Shown one piece after another: positions 4,312 to 5,983 of a DNA stretch of 5,983 bases. Under the pieces are notes generated by a model that saw only the letters and a program-made list of their open reading frames with translations, searched no databases and was not told where the DNA came from. Within the stretch, counting starts at the first letter, position 1. Each line of letters starts with the position of its first letter. Made by a program: the position numbers and the translations under genes. The DNA comes from Anaerolineales bacterium (GTDB lineage: Bacteria > Chloroflexota > Anaerolineae > Anaerolineales > Villigracilaceae), in NCBI GenBank assembly GCA_020847355.1, contig JADLCG010000195.1, positions 1-5,983 on the forward strand, written 5' to 3'.

Positions 4312-5231
4312 GCGGCTACAATCTCCTCTCCAAAGCCAAACTTACGCGTGTAGAAATAAGTGACGATCAAGGTCAACGCCATGAGGATCAAAGAAGCGGC
4401 TGAGCCGAAGGTTGGATCGCGCGCGTCCAGGAATTGTCTTTGAATCAGGTTGCCCACCAAAATCACCTGTTTACCGCCGAGGATATCCGAGACGATGAAC
4501 GTGCCCATTACGGGAATGAAAACCAGAATCGTTCCGGCGACTACGCCCGGCATGGAAAGCGGCAAAGTGACTTTGGTAAACGTCCTCACTGCATTAGCGC
4601 CTAAATCTGCGGCGGCTTCATAGAGCGAGTTGTCAATTTTTTCCAACGAAGTGTAAATTGGCAGAATCATAAACGGCAAGAATTCGTAAACCATGCCCAC
4701 CAATACGGCGCCCGGCGTATATAACATCTCAAACGGCACGAAATTAAACCCAAGCCAATGCGCCACCGTGCCGATGATGATATTGATCGCGCCTTCTTTA
4801 CGCAGTAACATCATCCACGCATATACGCGGATGACGAAGTTCGTCCACAATGGAATCAAGACCATGAACAAATACGTACTGCGTTTCTTCGGTTCTGCGC
4901 GCGCGATGAAATACGCCAGCGGATACGCCAACAAAATCACCAGCACAGTCGTATTGAAAGCCAAAGTCAGCGAGCGCCATAAAATTTGCAGATACAACGG
5001 GTCGAAGCAGGTCGCCTGTCCAGCCGCGCAATCGGAGCTAAAACCGATCAAACGGATGTAGTTATCCAGCGTGAATGTGAAGATCACATTGCCATCCGGA
5101 CTACGCTTGCCAAAGCTCACAATCAAGGTCAAGAAAAGCGGAATGATCAAAAGCACAAACAGCCATAAGGTCGTCGGCAGAGCCAGCAATGTGCCTTGCG
5201 CCGATTTATTTTCGCGAAGACGTTTTAACAT
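4308..5231 (-). CDS. potB: Polyamine ABC transporter permease PotB
   Basis: A 307-residue permease that would pair with PotC to form the membrane channel. Hydrophobic segments lie at about 16-38, 88-110, 118-143, 174-196, 226-250 and 278-295. The EAA motif at 205-224 (EAAADLGANAVRTFTKVTLP) has the conserved glycine at 211. The external loop after the first membrane segment contains the only two cysteines, Cys68 and Cys75, spaced as in PotC. The start follows the potA stop by 2 nt. Its ribosome binding site, AAGGA 7 nt upstream, lies within the last potA codons, so expression is tied to potA. The length and segment order are normal for PotB. Confidence 0.94.
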   Translation of the reverse strand: MLKRLRENKSAQGTLLALPTTLWLFVLLIIPLFLTLIVSFGKRSPDGNVIFTFTLDNYIRLIGFSSDCAAGQATCFDPLYLQILWRSLTLAFNTTVLVILLAYPLAYFIARAEPKKRSTYLFMVLIPLWTNFVIRVYAWMMLLRKEGAINIIIGTVAHWLGFNFVPFEMLYTPGAVLVGMVYEFLPFMILPIYTSLEKIDNSLYEAAADLGANAVRTFTKVTLPLSMPGVVAGTILVFIPVMGTFIVSDILGGKQVILVGNLIQRQFLDARDPTFGSAASLILMALTLIVTYFYTRKFGFGEEIVAA

Positions 5232-5233
5232 GG

Positions 5234-5983
5234 CTAATCCTTTTTCAAGATCAAAGTGTTTTCCGGCGGAAAGACGAACAACACTTCTTCATCTTTGACA
5301 TAAAAGGTATTCGGGTCGAGGCTGGAGATGCGGTTCTGCTCCATCACTTTCAGGCGCGAACCGTTCAAATCCAAATACAAATGCGTATCCGAACCGATAT
5401 AAACCGACGTGCCGACTTTGGCTTTGAAAATGCCCGCCCCGCTCTGATTTTCAACAATGCGGATTTTTTCAGGGCGAATAGAAACGATCACATCCGAACC
5501 GTTGACCAAATCCTTCGCCATCGGCAAACCCTTCACTTCCGCATTGAGGAGCGGGATGAAAACCACCGCCTCATCCCCGGACACAGACTTGAGCTTGCCT
5601 TCGAGGAAATTCGACTCGCCGATAAAATCCGCCACAAACTTATTAGTTGGGCGCTCATAGATTTCAACTGGCGTGCCGCACTGTTGCACCTTGCCTTTGC
5701 TCATCACCGCAATGCGATCGGACATGGTTAGGGCTTCTTCCTGATCGTGCGTGACGTAGATGAACGTGATGCCCAGCCGTTGCTGAAGCGCTTTCAATTC
5801 AAGTTGCATTTCCTTGCGGAGTTTCAAATCTAACGCGCCGAGCGGTTCGTCAAGGAGCAAAACGCTCGGGGTTTTGACCAGCGATCGGGCGAGCGCGACG
5901 CGCTGTTGCTGTCCGCCGGAGAGTTGGCGCGGTTTGCGGCGATCCATGCCGGTCAATTGCACCATATCCAAAGCTTTGCCCAC
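5234..5983 (-). CDS. potA: Polyamine ABC transporter ATP-binding protein PotA, C-terminal 249 residues (truncated by the window edge)
   Basis: This is the cytoplasmic ATPase of the importer. The visible part has the ABC signature LSGGQQQR (21-28), Walker B with catalytic glutamate VLLLDEP (41-47), the D-loop GALD (49-52) and the H-loop histidine H79 in VTHDQEEA. The C-terminal accessory (TOBE-like) domain, from about residue 125, contains the RPEKIRI segment (170-176) typical of PotA and related MalK-type ATPases. The Walker A and Q-loop must lie beyond the right edge. The first codon in the window is GTG in mid-helix and should not be read as a start. The gene leads the operon portion seen here, and any promoter for the operon is outside the window. 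Confidence 0.95.
   Translation of the reverse strand: MGKALDMVQLTGMDRRKPRQLSGGQQQRVALARSLVKTPSVLLLDEPLGALDLKLRKEMQLELKALQQRLGITFIYVTHDQEEALTMSDRIAVMSKGKVQQCGTPVEIYERPTNKFVADFIGESNFLEGKLKSVSGDEAVVFIPLLNAEVKGLPMAKDLVNGSDVIVSIRPEKIRIVENQSGAGIFKAKVGTSVYIGSDTHLYLDLNGSRLKVMEQNRISSLDPNTFYVKDEEVLFVFPPENTLILKKD

Noticed and set aside
5189..5731. A 180-codon open frame on the plus strand.
   Set aside because: It is antisense to potA and the start of potB, which have clear family motifs. It has no recognisable motif or ribosome binding site and is a shadow frame.

Overview
Every feature I can support lies on the minus strand, so the window reads from its right end to its left. It looks like a chromosomal segment of a free-living bacterium with a middling GC content. 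Both substrate-binding proteins carry lipoprotein signal peptides ending in LSAC, and the tRNA gene does not encode its CCA end. These traits and the general protein style remind me of Chloroflexota of the Anaerolineae type. That placement is an inference of modest confidence, because no marker gene is present.

Right part (5983 to about 863): a polyamine ABC importer operon, potA (3' part only), potB, potC and two tandem potD genes. The junctions are tight. potA and potB are 2 nt apart, and the potB stop overlaps the potC start as ATGA. A 67-68 nt gap precedes the first potD. The two potD copies are separated by a perfect 19-bp inverted repeat, and the operon ends in a strong intrinsic terminator at 863-893. 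PotA powers import, PotB and PotC form the channel, and the two PotD lipoproteins would capture polyamine at the outer face of the membrane.

Middle (785 to 640): a tRNA-Gln(CUG) gene with its own extended -10 promoter and its own intrinsic terminator.

Left part (613 to 1) holds the most interesting content. A promoter with perfect -35 and -10 hexamers lies about 260 bp upstream of a siroheme sulfite/nitrite reductase gene, of which the first 109 codons are present. Immediately after the predicted transcription start is a 35-codon ORF (570 to 463). Seven of its residues 7-19 are cysteine and three more are methionine. It is followed by two tandem intrinsic terminators (429-385 and 381-352), which lie between the promoter and the reductase start codon. 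The leader can also fold into a long rod and into alternative helices that would compete with the terminators. The arrangement is that of a cysteine-responsive transcription attenuator: ribosome stalling at Cys codons would decide whether transcription reads into a gene of sulfur assimilation. It also favours sulfite over nitrite as the substrate. The ORF, the promoter and the hairpins are seen directly; the mechanism is inferred.

Gaps: 740-862 holds the tRNA promoter and otherwise nothing I recognise. No insertion sequence, CRISPR array or phage feature is visible.
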